64,000 nt of DNA from Blastococcus saxobsidens. Its GTDB lineage: Bacteria > Actinomycetota > Actinomycetes > Mycobacteriales > Geodermatophilaceae. The notes below the pieces were generated by a model. That model was not told where the DNA came from and made no database searches. It saw only the letters and a list, made by a program, of their open reading frames with translations. The DNA lies in the NCBI RefSeq assembly GCF_010682065.1, contig NZ_JAAGWG010000008.1, positions 62,001 to 126,000 on the forward strand, in the 5' to 3' direction. The position numbers were made by a program, and so were the translations under genes. Below, piece by piece: positions 17,293-26,157 of the stretch (the stretch's first letter is position 1; every line of letters begins with the position of its first letter).

Positions 17293-17653
17293 TCGGCGGG
17301 GCGCCGTCCGTGCCCCGTCCGCCGGTCCGTCACCCCGTGTGCTTGGTCACGCGGGCGCCCCGGTGCATTCTGTCGTCACACCAGCCCCACCCGGCACGGC
17401 GGTGACACTGCGCACCGGCGCGCCCACGATCCGCGGTCTTCGAGCTCTGCTTCACTCGTCGTGCACCGTTGCCAAGCACTACGTGTTCGTTATCGTGTCG
17501 TGATCGACAGCCGGGGTGGAGGACGACCCGGGTGGCTCTTCCCGGTCCGGAGCTCACGCTCCGCCGGAGGCCGCCCGAGGCGCTTCCCGTGACCGGGCCG
17601 CTCCGGCGGCCGGGTCGCTCTCCTGCCCGGAACCCGGAACCCCTGGAAGTGCC
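17293..17653 (+). promoter_or_regulatory. rpf upstream region (361 bases) with candidate promoter
   Basis: No gene seen. TTGCCA (17469-17474) and TATCGT (17491-17496) are 16 bases apart and would leave a 5' leader of about 150 bases with several GC-rich inverted repeats. rpf genes of some actinobacteria carry c-di-AMP riboswitches; I could not match that consensus here. Confidence 0.4.
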
Positions 17654-18745
17654 GTGCGCCGCTCCCTGCAGTTCAGCCTCTTCGCCCTCGTGCTCCTCGG
17701 ACTCGTGGGCGGGACGCTCGCCTACTTCATCGCCCAGAAGTCCGTGACGCTGACCGTCGACGGGCAGACCCGCACCGTCGGCACCTACGCCGACACCGTG
17801 GGCGAGGTGCTGGAGGACGAGGGGCTGGCCCTCGCCGCGCACGACGTGGTCCTCCCGTCGGCCGACGCGGCGGTGGGCGACGGCGACGCCGTCGTGCTGA
17901 ACCGGGCCCGCCCGCTGGAGCTCACCGTCGACGGCGTCTCGCGCGAGGTGTACGTCACCGCGCTCTCGGTCGAGGAGGCGCTGGACCAGCTCGGTATGCG
18001 CGCCGACGGCCTGGTGCTCTCGGCCAGCCGCGGTGAGCGCCTGCCGCTCGAGGGCATGGCGCTCACCGTCAGCACCCCCAAGGACGTCGTGCTGGTCGTC
18101 GACGGCCAGGAGCGCGTCGTCACCACGACCGCCGGCACGGCCGGCGACCTGCTGGCCGAGCAGGGCATCGCGCTCAGCGAGACCGACCGCACGAGCCTGC
18201 GGCTGGAGCAGGGCCTGCTCGACCGCATGCGGCTGCAGGTCTTCCGCGTGCAGGTATCGGAGGTCACCGAGACCAGCGCCGTCCCGCACGGCCGGGTCGA
18301 GACCAAGGACGACGCCGCCTTCCAGGGCGAGGAGAAGGTCACCGTGAAGGGCGTGGACGGCGAGCAGCGGACCACCTTCCGCGTGACCGTCGTCGACGGC
18401 CAGGAGACCGCTCGCGAGACGCTGTCCACGACCGTGACCCGTGAACCCGTCGCCGAGCAGGTGACCGTGGGCACCAAGGCCCGCCCCGCCAACAAGCCGG
18501 CCGCCGACGGCCTCAACTGGGGCGCGCTGGCCGCGTGCGAGTCGGGCGGCCGGCCGAACGCGGTCAGCGCGAGCGGCAAGTACCGGGGCATGTACCAGTT
18601 CTCCACGAGCACCTGGGCCGCCGTCGGTGGCACCGGCGACCCGGCCGCGGCCTCGGCCGAGGAGCAGACGTACCGTGCGCAGCAGCTGTACCAGCGCTCC
18701 GGCGCCGGCCAGTGGCCGCACTGCGGGCCCCGCCTGTTCAACTGA
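17654..18745 (+). CDS. rpfB: Resuscitation-promoting factor (RpfB-like)
   Basis: 363 residues from GTG 17654 (GGAAG just upstream). An N-terminal anchor/signal (residues 5-24, [20 protein letters not shown]) is followed by three DUF348 repeats (each starting V-x-V-DGQ/GVS, at about 30-70, 90-125, 140-175), a G5 domain (about 210-280) and the lysozyme-like Rpf domain at the C-terminus ([13 protein letters not shown] with catalytic Glu; [19 protein letters not shown]). This is the RpfB architecture. It cleaves peptidoglycan outside the membrane and helps dormant cells regrow. rsmA and ispE follow, the typical rpfB-ksgA-ispE order. A longer reading from 17516 would put 46 residues before the anchor and is less likely. 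Confidence 0.94.
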   Translation: MRRSLQFSLFALVLLGLVGGTLAYFIAQKSVTLTVDGQTRTVGTYADTVGEVLEDEGLALAAHDVVLPSADAAVGDGDAVVLNRARPLELTVDGVSREVYVTALSVEEALDQLGMRADGLVLSASRGERLPLEGMALTVSTPKDVVLVVDGQERVVTTTAGTAGDLLAEQGIALSETDRTSLRLEQGLLDRMRLQVFRVQVSEVTETSAVPHGRVETKDDAAFQGEEKVTVKGVDGEQRTTFRVTVVDGQETARETLSTTVTREPVAEQVTVGTKARPANKPAADGLNWGALAACESGGRPNAVSASGKYRGMYQFSTSTWAAVGGTGDPAAASAEEQTYRAQQLYQRSGAGQWPHCGPRLFN

Positions 18746-18755
18746 TCGGATCCCC

Positions 18756-19622
18756 CTGAGCACCACACCCGAGCAGACCGACGGGCTGCTGGGCCCCGCC
18801 GCCATCCGCGAGCTGGCCCAGCAGCTCGATCTGCGTCCCACGAAGACGCTCGGGCAGAACTTCCTGCACGACGCCAACACGATCCGCCGGATCGTGCGCA
18901 CGGCCGAGGTCCGCCCGGACGACGTGGTGCTGGAGATCGGCCCCGGGCTGGGGTCCCTCACCCTCGGCCTGCTCCCGGCCGCCGCCCGGGTGACCGCGGT
19001 GGAGATCGACCCACGCCTGGCCGCGCTGCTGCCGTCGACGGTCGCCGCCCGCCGTCCCGACCTCGCCGACCGGCTCACCGTCGTCGAGGCCGACGCCCTG
19101 CGGGTGACCGAGCTGCCCGGCCCGCCGCCGACGGCGCTGGTGGCGAACCTGCCCTACAACATCGCCGTCCCCGTGCTGCTGAACATGCTCGAGCTGCTGC
19201 CGACGCTCGACCGGGCGCTGGTCCTGGTCCAGGCCGAGGTCGCCGAGCGGCTGGCGGCGGCGCCGGGGGCGCCGGCCTACGGCATCCCGTCGGTCAAGGC
19301 CGCCTGGTACGGCGACGTGCGCCGCGCCGGCAACGTCGGCCGCCGGGTGTTCTGGCCCGAGCCCAACGTCGACTCCGGGCTCGTCGCGCTGGTCCGTCGT
19401 CCGCCGCCGCCGGGCGACCGGCGGGCCACGTTCGCCGCTGCCGACGCCGCCTTCGCCATGCGCCGCAAGGGCCTGCGGGCCGCCCTGGCCCGCTGGGCGG
19501 GGAGCCCGGCGGCCGCCGAGGCGCGGCTGCGGGCCGCGGGGATCGAGCCGTCCACGCGCGGCGAGCAGCTCTCCGTCGAGGACTTCGCCCGGCTGGCGGC
19601 CACCGCGCCGGTGGACCGGTGA
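18756..19622 (+). CDS. rsmA: 16S rRNA (adenine(1518)/(1519)-N6)-dimethyltransferase
   Basis: About 288 residues. [10 protein letters not shown] (near 30), the SAM motif [31 protein letters not shown] and the catalytic NLPYN are all present, as are the C-terminal helical parts ([17 protein letters not shown]). It dimethylates two adjacent adenines in 16S helix 45. No ATG, GTG or TTG lies at a plausible position: the protein would begin with CTG AGC ACC ACA CCC at 18756, 8 bases after the rpf stop, reading as [10 protein letters not shown]. An ATG at 18627 is possible but would overlap rpf by 119 bases and add 43 Arg/Pro residues. Stop overlaps ispE (GTGA). Confidence 0.9.
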   Translation: MSTTPEQTDGLLGPAAIRELAQQLDLRPTKTLGQNFLHDANTIRRIVRTAEVRPDDVVLEIGPGLGSLTLGLLPAAARVTAVEIDPRLAALLPSTVAARRPDLADRLTVVEADALRVTELPGPPPTALVANLPYNIAVPVLLNMLELLPTLDRALVLVQAEVAERLAAAPGAPAYGIPSVKAAWYGDVRRAGNVGRRVFWPEPNVDSGLVALVRRPPPPGDRRATFAAADAAFAMRRKGLRAALARWAGSPAAAEARLRAAGIEPSTRGEQLSVEDFARLAATAPVDR

Positions 19623-20554
19623 CCACGCCGGATCCGGTCGCCGCCCGCGCGCCGGCCAAGGTCAACGTGCACCTCGGCGTCGGGCCGCTGCGCGCGGACG
19701 GCTTCCACGAGCTGCACACCGTCTACCTGGCGGTCTCGCTGTTCGACACGGTCACCGTCGGGCCCGGGGACGGGCTGTCGCTCAGCGTCTCCGGCGAGGG
19801 CACCGGCACCGGGAGCGGGCCGGGGCTGGTGCCGGGGGACCGGACCAACCTGGTGTGGCGCGCCGCCGAGCTGCTGGCCCGGCACGCGGGTGTGCCCGCG
19901 GACGCCTCGCTCGCCGTCACCAAGACCATCCCGGTCGCCGCCGGCCTGGCCGGCGGGAGCGCCGACGCAGCCGCCACGCTGGTCGCGCTGGACGCGTTCT
20001 GGGGCACCCGGGCGCGGCGCGAGGACCTGCTCGACCTGGCTGCCCGGCTCGGCAGCGACGTGCCGTTCAGCCTGGTCGGGGGCGTCGCCCTCGGGACCGG
20101 GCGCGGCGAGCAGGTGACGCCGGTCCTCGCGGCGGGGGCGACGCACTGGGTGCTGGGCATCGCGGGGGAGGGGTTGTCGACGCCGGCGGTCTACGGCGAG
20201 CTCGACCGCATGCGTGCCGCGGGACGGCTGCCCGACCCCGCCGGCCCGGTACCCGCCGAGGCGGTGCTCGCGGCGCTGCGGGGCGGAGCGGCCGCCGACC
20301 TCGGCGCCGCGCTCGTGAACGACCTGCAGGCGCCGGCGTGCAGCCTGCGCCCGGACCTGCGCCGTGCGCTGCGCGCCGCCGCCGACGCCGGCGCGACCGC
20401 GGTCCTGGTGAGCGGCTCGGGGCCGACCGTCGCGGCGCTGGCCGCCGACGAGGGAGCCGCGGTCCGGATGGCCGCCGAGCTGGCCGGGGTGGGGGTCTTC
20501 CGCACCGTCCGCGCCGTCACCGGCCCGGTGCCCGGCGCCCGGCTCCTCGCGTAG
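19619..20554 (+). CDS. ispE: 4-diphosphocytidyl-2-C-methyl-D-erythritol kinase
   Basis: 311 residues. [24 protein letters not shown] near the start and the GHMP-kinase ATP loop [20 protein letters not shown] (around residue 103-122) are diagnostic, with [15 protein letters not shown] and the C-terminal [11 protein letters not shown] motif. It phosphorylates CDP-ME in the non-mevalonate isoprenoid pathway, upstream of polyprenyl-phosphate carriers needed by Pmt and the exopolysaccharide locus. GTG start overlaps the rsmA stop by four bases. Confidence 0.96.
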   Translation: MTTPDPVAARAPAKVNVHLGVGPLRADGFHELHTVYLAVSLFDTVTVGPGDGLSLSVSGEGTGTGSGPGLVPGDRTNLVWRAAELLARHAGVPADASLAVTKTIPVAAGLAGGSADAAATLVALDAFWGTRARREDLLDLAARLGSDVPFSLVGGVALGTGRGEQVTPVLAAGATHWVLGIAGEGLSTPAVYGELDRMRAAGRLPDPAGPVPAEAVLAALRGGAAADLGAALVNDLQAPACSLRPDLRRALRAAADAGATAVLVSGSGPTVAALAADEGAAVRMAAELAGVGVFRTVRAVTGPVPGARLLA

Positions 20555-20557
20555 CGG

Positions 20558-21166
20558 TCAGCCGGTGCCCGGGCGGCCGCTGCCGTCGTTCCCCGAGCGC
20601 AGGTGGGACAGCCCGTCGTAGGCGAGGGCGACCAGGTGGGCGGCCACCTCGTGCTTGCCCGGGGACCGGGTGTCCAGCCACCACTGGCCCGTCTGCGCGA
20701 CCATGCCGACGAGCGCCTGGCTGTAGAGGCCGGCCAGCTCCGGGGCGTAGCCGCGGTCGGCGAACTGAGCGCCGAGGATGTGCTCCACCTTGCGGGCGAC
20801 CTCGCCCAGCAGGGAGCCGAAGGGGCCGGCGCCGCTGGTGGCCGGGGCGTCACGCAGCAGCACCCGGAAGCCGTCGGTGTCCTCCTCGATGTAGTCCAGC
20901 AGGACCAGGGCGGCGCGCTCCAGCAGGTCCCGCGGGTGCCCGGGAGCCGACAGCGCCGTCGTGGCGCGCTCCAGCAGGCGGTGCATCTCGCGGTCGACGA
21001 CGTCGGCGTGCAGGCGCTCCTTGCCCCCGAAGTGCTCGTACACGACCGGCTTGCTGACCTGCGCCCGGGCGGCGATCTCCTCCACCGAGGTGCCGTCGAA
21101 GCCCTTCCGGGCGAAGACCTCGCGGCCCACGTCCAGCAGCTGCCGACGCCGCTCGGGCGCCGACAT
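20558..21166 (-). CDS. TetR-family transcriptional regulator
   Basis: 202 residues from ATG 21166. The HTH is at the N-terminus (RRRQLLDVGREVFARKGFDGTSVEEIAARAQVSKPVVYEHFGGKE). The C-terminal ligand domain is typical of regulators of lipid genes. It follows the desaturase on the same strand and probably controls it. The reading frame stays open back to a CTG at 21244 that overlaps the desaturase TGA (CTGA); starting there would add a basic, Pro-rich 26-residue tail (LTIAPLPERPGTRAPTARV) that looks coding, so the true start may be non-canonical. No Shine-Dalgarno is evident at either. Confidence 0.85.
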   Translation of the reverse strand: MSAPERRRQLLDVGREVFARKGFDGTSVEEIAARAQVSKPVVYEHFGGKERLHADVVDREMHRLLERATTALSAPGHPRDLLERAALVLLDYIEEDTDGFRVLLRDAPATSGAGPFGSLLGEVARKVEHILGAQFADRGYAPELAGLYSQALVGMVAQTGQWWLDTRSPGKHEVAAHLVALAYDGLSHLRSGNDGSGRPGTG

Positions 21167-21240
21167 GCGCACGCGCGAGCGGCCGGCGACCCGTGCCGTG
21201 GGGGCGCGGGTCCCCGGCCGCTCGGGGAGTGGTGCGATGG

Positions 21241-22266
21241 TCAGCTGCCGGCCGGGGCGGGCTGGCGGCGCTTGGCCGCGAGCCGCACCGGGTCGGGCCA
21301 CTTGACGTTCCAGGCCCAGCCGAGCTTCTCGAACATCCAGATCACCCGGGCGCTGAGGTCGATCTGCCCGCGCAGCACGCCGTGCCGGGCGCAGGTCGGG
21401 TCGGCGTGGTGCAGGTTGTGCCAGGACTCGCCCGCGCTGAGGATCGCCAGCGGCCAGAAGTTCGTGGCGCGGTCCCGGCCCGGGGAGACGAACGGCCGGT
21501 CGCCGACGACGTGGCAGACCGAGTTGATCGACCAGGTGACGTGGTGCAGCACCGCGATGCGCACCAGGCCGGCCCAGAAGAACGCCGACAGCGCGCCCGC
21601 CCAGCTCATGGTCACCAGGCCGCCGATGACGGCGGGGAGGAAGAGGCTGGTCCCGGCCCAGACGACGAACATCCGGTCGGTGCGGACCAGGGCGGAGTCC
21701 TTCAGCAGGTCCGGCGCGTAGCGCTCCATGCTGGTCTTGCGCCGCTCGAACAGCCATCCCAGGTGGGCGTGGAACATGCCCTTGAGCAGCGAGCGCAGAT
21801 CCGTGCCGTACCGCCACGGCGAGTGCGGGTCGCCGTCGCGGTCGGAGAAGGCGTGGTGCCGGCGGTGGTCGGCCACCCACTGGACCACGGGACCCTGGAT
21901 CGCCATGGAACCGGCGACGGCCAGGCCCAGGCGCAGCGGGCGCTTGGCCTTGAACGAGCCGTGCGTGAAGTAGCGGTGGTAGCCCACCGTCACGCCGAGC
22001 AGGGTGAAGAAGTAGAAGCCGATCGCGAGGCCGACGTCGAGCCAGGACAGGCCCCAGCCCCACACGGCCGGCACGATCGCCGCCAGGGCGAGGAACGGCA
22101 CGATCACGATGACGTACAGGGTCACGATCTCCAGCACGCTCTTGCGCCGGCCGATCGCGTTCGCGGGCAACCCTTCGTGGGGCGCGGCGACGCGGGGTGG
22201 AGCCAGGGGCCGGGTGCGGGCGGGAGCGGACAAGGGGCCTCCGAGGGCGACCGAGGGGAGAGACAT
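21241..22266 (-). CDS. Acyl-CoA/fatty-acid delta-9 desaturase
   Basis: 341 residues. Three histidine boxes are visible: HRYFTH (H-x4-H, near residue 98), HRRHH (near 135) and HNLHH (near 288), each set between hydrophobic pairs. This is the membrane di-iron fatty-acid desaturase family (stearoyl-CoA desaturase type; similar to mycobacterial DesA3). It introduces a cis double bond for membrane fluidity. ATG 22266 chosen; a GTG nine bases upstream is possible. Linked with the TetR gene downstream in one unit; divergent from tRNA-Gln/glmU. Confidence 0.93.
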   Translation of the reverse strand: MSLPSVALGGPLSAPARTRPLAPPRVAAPHEGLPANAIGRRKSVLEIVTLYVIVIVPFLALAAIVPAVWGWGLSWLDVGLAIGFYFFTLLGVTVGYHRYFTHGSFKAKRPLRLGLAVAGSMAIQGPVVQWVADHRRHHAFSDRDGDPHSPWRYGTDLRSLLKGMFHAHLGWLFERRKTSMERYAPDLLKDSALVRTDRMFVVWAGTSLFLPAVIGGLVTMSWAGALSAFFWAGLVRIAVLHHVTWSINSVCHVVGDRPFVSPGRDRATNFWPLAILSAGESWHNLHHADPTCARHGVLRGQIDLSARVIWMFEKLGWAWNVKWPDPVRLAAKRRQPAPAGS

Positions 22267-22382
22267 CGGGCGCACGACGGGCCCGGCTACGTGTCCGTAA
22301 CCTACGCCACCGTAGGCGGGGCGGCGACCCGAGCGGATGACCCGGTGGCGCCGGGCACGTGCCCGCGTGGGCCCGCGGGCCC

Positions 22383-22388
22383 TAGGCT
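22383..22388 (+). promoter_or_regulatory. Candidate -10 (TAGGCT) ahead of tRNA-Gln and glmU
   Basis: The TAGGCT hexamer used at galU, metG and eno occurs 52 bases upstream of the tRNA-Gln 5' end. No convincing -35 seen. Confidence 0.35.
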
Positions 22389-22440
22389 CCGGGGTGCGCC
22401 GGTGCGGCCGGTGCGTCCCGGCCGGCTCCCGGCCCCGGGA

Positions 22441-22513
22441 TGGGGGATGGGGTAATCGGCAGCCCGCCGGCCTTTGGAGCCGTGCAGTCTCGGTTCGAGT
22501 CCGAGTCCCCCAG
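22441..22513 (+). tRNA. tRNA-Gln(TTG)
   Basis: 73 nt. Acceptor TGGGGGA/TCCCCCA (U1-A72, G73, as in Gln tRNAs), loop CTTTGGA with anticodon TTG, T arm CTCGG/CCGAG with TTCGAGT. The outermost anticodon-stem pair is a C-U mismatch. CCA not encoded. glmU starts 32 bases downstream. Confidence 0.93.
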
Positions 22514-22544
22514 CGAAGCAGTCCGCCGCCGACCGAGGAGTTCC

Positions 22545-24056
22545 GTGACCCACGCCCAGCCGGCCCCCGCCCCCGACACCGCTCCGACGGTGGCCGCCGT
22601 CGTGGTCCTCGCCGCCGGGCAGGGCACGCGCATGCGCTCGTCCACGCCCAAGGTGCTGCACACCCTCGGGGGGCGCAGCCTCGTGGGCCACGTGCTGGCC
22701 GCCGCCGAGCCGCTGGCCGCGGGCACCACGGTCGTGGTGGTGGGCTCCGGTCGCGAGCAGGTCGAGCAGCACCTCGCGGAGGTCGCGCCCACCGCGCTGC
22801 CCGTCGTCCAGGAGGAGCAGCTGGGATCGGGGCACGCGGCCGCCGTCGCCCTGGCCGCGGTGCCCGACCTCGAGGGCTCGGTCCTCGTCGTCAACGGCGA
22901 CTCTCCCTTGCTCACGAGCCGCACCCTGGCCGCGCTGGTGACGGCGCACGACGCGGCCGGCAGCGTCTTCACCGTGCTGACCGCCGAGGTCGCGGACCCG
23001 ACGGGGCTCGGCCGGATCGTCCGCGACGGGAGCGGCGCGCCGCGGGCCATCGTCGAGGAGCGCGACGCCACCGACGAGCAGCGGGCGATCCGCGAGGTCA
23101 ACGCCGGTGTCTACGTCGCGAACGCCGGGACGCTGCGCCGCGTGCTGTCGGGGCTGGCGACCGACAACGCCCAGGGCGAGCAGTACCTCACCGACGCGCT
23201 GGCCCCCCTGGTGGCCGGTGGGGCGCCCACCGCCGCCGTCCGCGCCGACGACCCGGACGACGTGCTCGGCTGCAACGACCGGGTGGAGCTCGCCGCCCGC
23301 CGCCGCACCCTCAACGACCGGGTGCTCGACGGCCTCATGCGCAGCGGCGTCACCGTCGTCGACCCCCTCACCACCTGGGTGGACGCGACCGTCACCGTCG
23401 GGCGGGACGCCGTCCTGGAGCCCGGTACCCACCTCCGTGGGGGAACGGCCGTGGGTGACGGTGCCCACGTGGGCCCGGACACGTCGCTGACCGACACGCA
23501 GGTGGGGGAGCGGGCCACCGTGGTGCGCACCCACGCGGTCGGCGCGCGCATCGGGGACGACGTGCAGGTCGGCCCGTTCGCCTACCTGCGGCCCGGGACC
23601 GACCTCGGCGCCGGCGCCAAGGTCGGCACCTTCGTGGAGACGAAGAACGCGCAGGTCGGTGAGGGGTCGAAGATCCCGCACCTGTCCTACGTGGGGGACG
23701 CGACGATCGGGCGCGGCACCAACATCGGCGCCGCCACGGTGTTCGTGAACTACGACGGCGTGGCCAAGCACCACACGACGATCGGCGACCACGCCCGCAC
23801 CGGCGCCGACAACATGTTCGTGGCGCCGGTCACGGTGGGGGACGGCGCGTACACCGCCGCGGGCTCGGTCATCACCTCCGACGTGCCCCCCGGTGCCATG
23901 GCCGTCGCGCGGGCGCCCCAGCGCAATGTGGCAGGCTGGGTGCGACGCCGACGGTCCGGGACGCCCGCCGCGGAGGCCGCGGCAGCGGCTGAGAGCCGGG
24001 CCGAGGCACCCCGGGAGGACCCGTCCGGGCCCTCCCGCGTGGACCACGACAGCTAG
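22545..24056 (+). CDS. glmU: Bifunctional GlmU: GlcNAc-1-P uridylyltransferase / GlcN-1-P acetyltransferase
   Basis: 503 residues. N-terminal Rossmann pyrophosphorylase domain with LAAGQGTRMRSSTPKVLHTL (about residues 18-37), NGDSPLL and EQYLTDAL; the C-terminal half is a left-handed beta-helix of hexapeptide repeats (from about 265: VTVGRDAVLEPGTHLRGGTAVGDG...) with KKxxT-type acetyl-CoA contacts (ETKNAQVGEGSKIPHLSYVGDATIG, NYDGVAKHHT). A 50-residue acidic/Pro-rich tail follows, usual in actinobacteria. Makes UDP-GlcNAc for peptidoglycan and surface polysaccharides. GTG 22545 has GAGGAG at a good distance. prs follows after 14 bases. Confidence 0.97.
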   Translation: MTHAQPAPAPDTAPTVAAVVVLAAGQGTRMRSSTPKVLHTLGGRSLVGHVLAAAEPLAAGTTVVVVGSGREQVEQHLAEVAPTALPVVQEEQLGSGHAAAVALAAVPDLEGSVLVVNGDSPLLTSRTLAALVTAHDAAGSVFTVLTAEVADPTGLGRIVRDGSGAPRAIVEERDATDEQRAIREVNAGVYVANAGTLRRVLSGLATDNAQGEQYLTDALAPLVAGGAPTAAVRADDPDDVLGCNDRVELAARRRTLNDRVLDGLMRSGVTVVDPLTTWVDATVTVGRDAVLEPGTHLRGGTAVGDGAHVGPDTSLTDTQVGERATVVRTHAVGARIGDDVQVGPFAYLRPGTDLGAGAKVGTFVETKNAQVGEGSKIPHLSYVGDATIGRGTNIGAATVFVNYDGVAKHHTTIGDHARTGADNMFVAPVTVGDGAYTAAGSVITSDVPPGAMAVARAPQRNVAGWVRRRRSGTPAAEAAAAAESRAEAPREDPSGPSRVDHDS

Positions 24057-24070
24057 GGACAGCGAAGCCG

Positions 24071-25051
24071 ATGAGTGCGATCCGGCAGACCACGAACAAG
24101 AGCCTGATGCTCTTCTCCGGCCGGGCATACCCCGCGCTGACCGACGAGATCGCCGGCCACCTCGGCGTCACGCCGACGCCCACGGCGTCGTACGAGTTCG
24201 CCAACGGCGAGCTGTTCGTGCGGTTCGAGGAGTCGGTGCGCGGCTGCGACGCGTTCGTCGTGCAGAGCCACACGGCGCCCATCAACACCTGGCTCATGGA
24301 GCAGCTGATCATGGTCGACGCGCTCAAGCGCGCCTCGGCCAAGCGGATCACCGTCGTCGCCCCGTTCTTCCCCTACGCCCGGCAGGACAAGAAGCACCGC
24401 GGCCGCGAGCCCATCTCGGCGCGCCTGGTGGCCGACCTGTTCAAGACCGCCGGCGCCGACCGGCTCATGGCCGTCGACCTGCACACCGCGCAGATCCAGG
24501 GCTTCTTCGACGGGCCCGTCGACCACCTCTTCGCCATGGACCTCCTGGTCGACGAGGTGAAGCGGAAGTGGGGCCACTGCGCCCTCACCGTGGTCTCGCC
24601 CGACGCCGGCCGCGTCCGCGTCTCCGAGCGCTGGAGCGACAAGCTCGGCGGGACGCCGCTGGCCTTCATCCACAAGACGCGTGACGTCTCCCGGCCCAAC
24701 GAGGTCGTGGCCAACCGCGTCGTCGGTGAGGTCGAGGGCCGGGTCTGCATCCTGGTCGACGACATGATCGACACCGGCGGCACGATCGTGAAGGCCGCCG
24801 ACACCCTCTTCGCCCAGGGCGCGGCCGACGTGATCATCGCCGCCACCCACGGCGTGCTCTCCGGCCCCGCCGTCGACCGGCTCAAGAACAGCCGGGTCAG
24901 CGAGGTGCTGGTCACCAACACGCTGCCCATCGACGAGGCCCGCCGGTTCGACAAGCTCACCGTGCTCTCCATCGCGCCGCTGCTCGCGCAGGCGATCAAG
25001 GCGGTGTTCGAGGACGGCTCGGTGACGAGCCTCTTCGGCGGGGAGTCGTGA
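24071..25051 (+). CDS. prs: Ribose-phosphate pyrophosphokinase
   Basis: 326 residues, standard length. FSGRAYPALTDEIAGHLG, FANGELFVRFEESVRG, YARQDKKHRGREPISARLVADL, DLHTAQIQGFF (Mg site) and the PRPP loop VDDMIDTGGTI are all present. Makes PRPP for nucleotide, His and Trp synthesis, and for decaprenyl-phosphoribose in actinobacteria. Co-transcribed with glmU; a 9-bp hairpin begins three bases after the stop. Confidence 0.98.
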   Translation: MSAIRQTTNKSLMLFSGRAYPALTDEIAGHLGVTPTPTASYEFANGELFVRFEESVRGCDAFVVQSHTAPINTWLMEQLIMVDALKRASAKRITVVAPFFPYARQDKKHRGREPISARLVADLFKTAGADRLMAVDLHTAQIQGFFDGPVDHLFAMDLLVDEVKRKWGHCALTVVSPDAGRVRVSERWSDKLGGTPLAFIHKTRDVSRPNEVVANRVVGEVEGRVCILVDDMIDTGGTIVKAADTLFAQGAADVIIAATHGVLSGPAVDRLKNSRVSEVLVTNTLPIDEARRFDKLTVLSIAPLLAQAIKAVFEDGSVTSLFGGES

Positions 25052-25053
25052 CA

Positions 25054-25074
25054 TCGTCGTCCTCCGGACGACGA
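25054..25074 (+). terminator. Terminator hairpin after prs
   Basis: TCGTCGTCC pairs perfectly with GGACGACGA over a TCC loop, starting three bases beyond the prs stop. No T-run. Confidence 0.6.
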
Positions 25075-25383
25075 CCGCGTCCAGGAGTCGTCCCCGGCCT
25101 GCGCTGAGCCGTTTCCCGCCGTGGCTCGGGGAGCCTCCGGCCCCCGCTCGCCCCGACGGCCTCGTGGGGCGGGTCGCGTTCCAGCGTCTCCGGCTCGCGT
25201 CTTGTCGCACCTCGGGGGACCCTCCGGGCCCCCGCTCCATGCGACCGGCGGGTCCGGGTACAGTGTCACAGTTGCCCGGCGAGGGAGCTCCTGCTCCGTG
25301 ATCGACGTGCGTGTGCCCCGCGGGGTGCGTTGCGCCCGGTCGCCGGCACGCACGCAGACCCTCTTCGCTAGGAGCACACCACC
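25075..25383 (+). other. Intergenic region upstream of rplY, no gene seen
   Basis: 309 bases, very GC-rich, with two imperfect copies of a CTCGGGG-AGCCTCCGGCCCCCGCTC-like block (25125-25150 and 25210-25237). TACAGT at 25259-25264 is a possible -10 for rplY; there is no clear -35. I see no RNA gene or open frame of coding character. Confidence 0.4.
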
Positions 25384-26097
25384 GTGGCTGACTTCCGCCT
25401 CGACGCCGAGACCCGCACCGAGTTCGGCAAGGGCAGCGCCCGTCGCACCCGTCGTGCCGGCCGCGTGCCCGCCGTCCTCTACGGGCACGGCCAGGACGTC
25501 GTCCACCTGTCGCTGCCGGCCCGCGAGTTCGCCGCGGCCCTGCGCAACGGCGGCACCAACGTCCTGCTCACCATCGTCCTGGAGGGCAAGGAGCAGCTCG
25601 CGCTGACCAAGGCCGTGCAGCGCGACCCGCTCACCCGCACGCACGAGCACGTCGACCTGCTCCTCGTCCGTCGTGGTGAGAAGACCACCGTCGACGTGCC
25701 GATCGTCGTCGTCGGTGAGCCCGGGCCGGACTCGATCCCGAACCACCAGCTCAACACCGTCTCCATCGAGGCCGACGCCACCAGGCTGCCCGAGAGCATC
25801 GAGGTCGACGTCACCGGCCGCACCGCCGGTCAGAACATCACCGCGGCCGACCTCGTGCTGCCCGCGGGCTCGACCCTCATCACCGACCCGGAGGCGCTGG
25901 TCATCGGCTTCCTGGGTGCGCCCACGGCCGAGGCCCTCGAGGCGGAGCTCGCCGAGGCCGAGGCCGAGGCCGGCATCGAGCGCGAGGAGTCCGACGAGGC
26001 CAAGGCCGAGGGCGAGGGCGACGTCGTCCCCGAGCCGCAGGACCAGGGCAGCGGCGAGTCGATGGACTCGGCGGAGAAGTCCGCCGACAACGGCTGA
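25384..26097 (+). CDS. rplY: 50S ribosomal protein L25 / general stress protein Ctc
   Basis: 237 residues, the long Ctc (TL5) form. N-terminal 5S-rRNA-binding L25 domain (TRTEFGKGSARRTRRAGRVPAVLYG), C-terminal Ctc beta domain (VPIVVVGEPGPDS...DVTGRTAGQNITAADLVLPAGSTL), then an acidic tail of about 50 residues (AELAEAEAEAGIEREESDE...). It binds 5S rRNA in the large subunit. GTG start 25384. The glmU-prs-rplY-pth order is conserved in actinobacteria; here a strong hairpin lies between rplY and pth. Confidence 0.96.
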   Translation: MADFRLDAETRTEFGKGSARRTRRAGRVPAVLYGHGQDVVHLSLPAREFAAALRNGGTNVLLTIVLEGKEQLALTKAVQRDPLTRTHEHVDLLLVRRGEKTTVDVPIVVVGEPGPDSIPNHQLNTVSIEADATRLPESIEVDVTGRTAGQNITAADLVLPAGSTLITDPEALVIGFLGAPTAEALEAELAEAEAEAGIEREESDEAKAEGEGDVVPEPQDQGSGESMDSAEKSADNG

Positions 26098-26122
26098 GCG
26101 ATCCGCTGAGCGAGAGCACGTC

Positions 26123-26157
26123 CCACAGGGGCGCCGGCACGGCCGGCGCCCCTGTGG
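26123..26157. terminator. 16-bp perfect hairpin at the rplY-pth junction
   Basis: CCACAGGGGCGCCGGC pairs perfectly with GCCGGCGCCCCTGTGG over an ACG loop. It begins 25 bases after the rplY stop and its right arm contains the GTG proposed as pth start (26154-26156). It is either an rplY terminator or an RNA element that hides the pth initiation region. Confidence 0.65.

Noticed and set aside
17293..17653. c-di-AMP (ydaO) riboswitch upstream of rpf
   Set aside because: Such switches precede rpf genes in some actinobacteria, but I could not align the conserved core elements here.
17516..17653. Longer N-terminus of the Rpf protein starting at 17516
   Set aside because: It would place 46 Ser/Gly/Pro residues before the signal anchor; GTG 17654 with a ribosome site gives a normal signal.
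25075..25383. Small protein gene in the prs-rplY gap
   Set aside because: The frame is Arg/Pro/Ser-rich, has no ribosome site and overlaps the likely rplY promoter.
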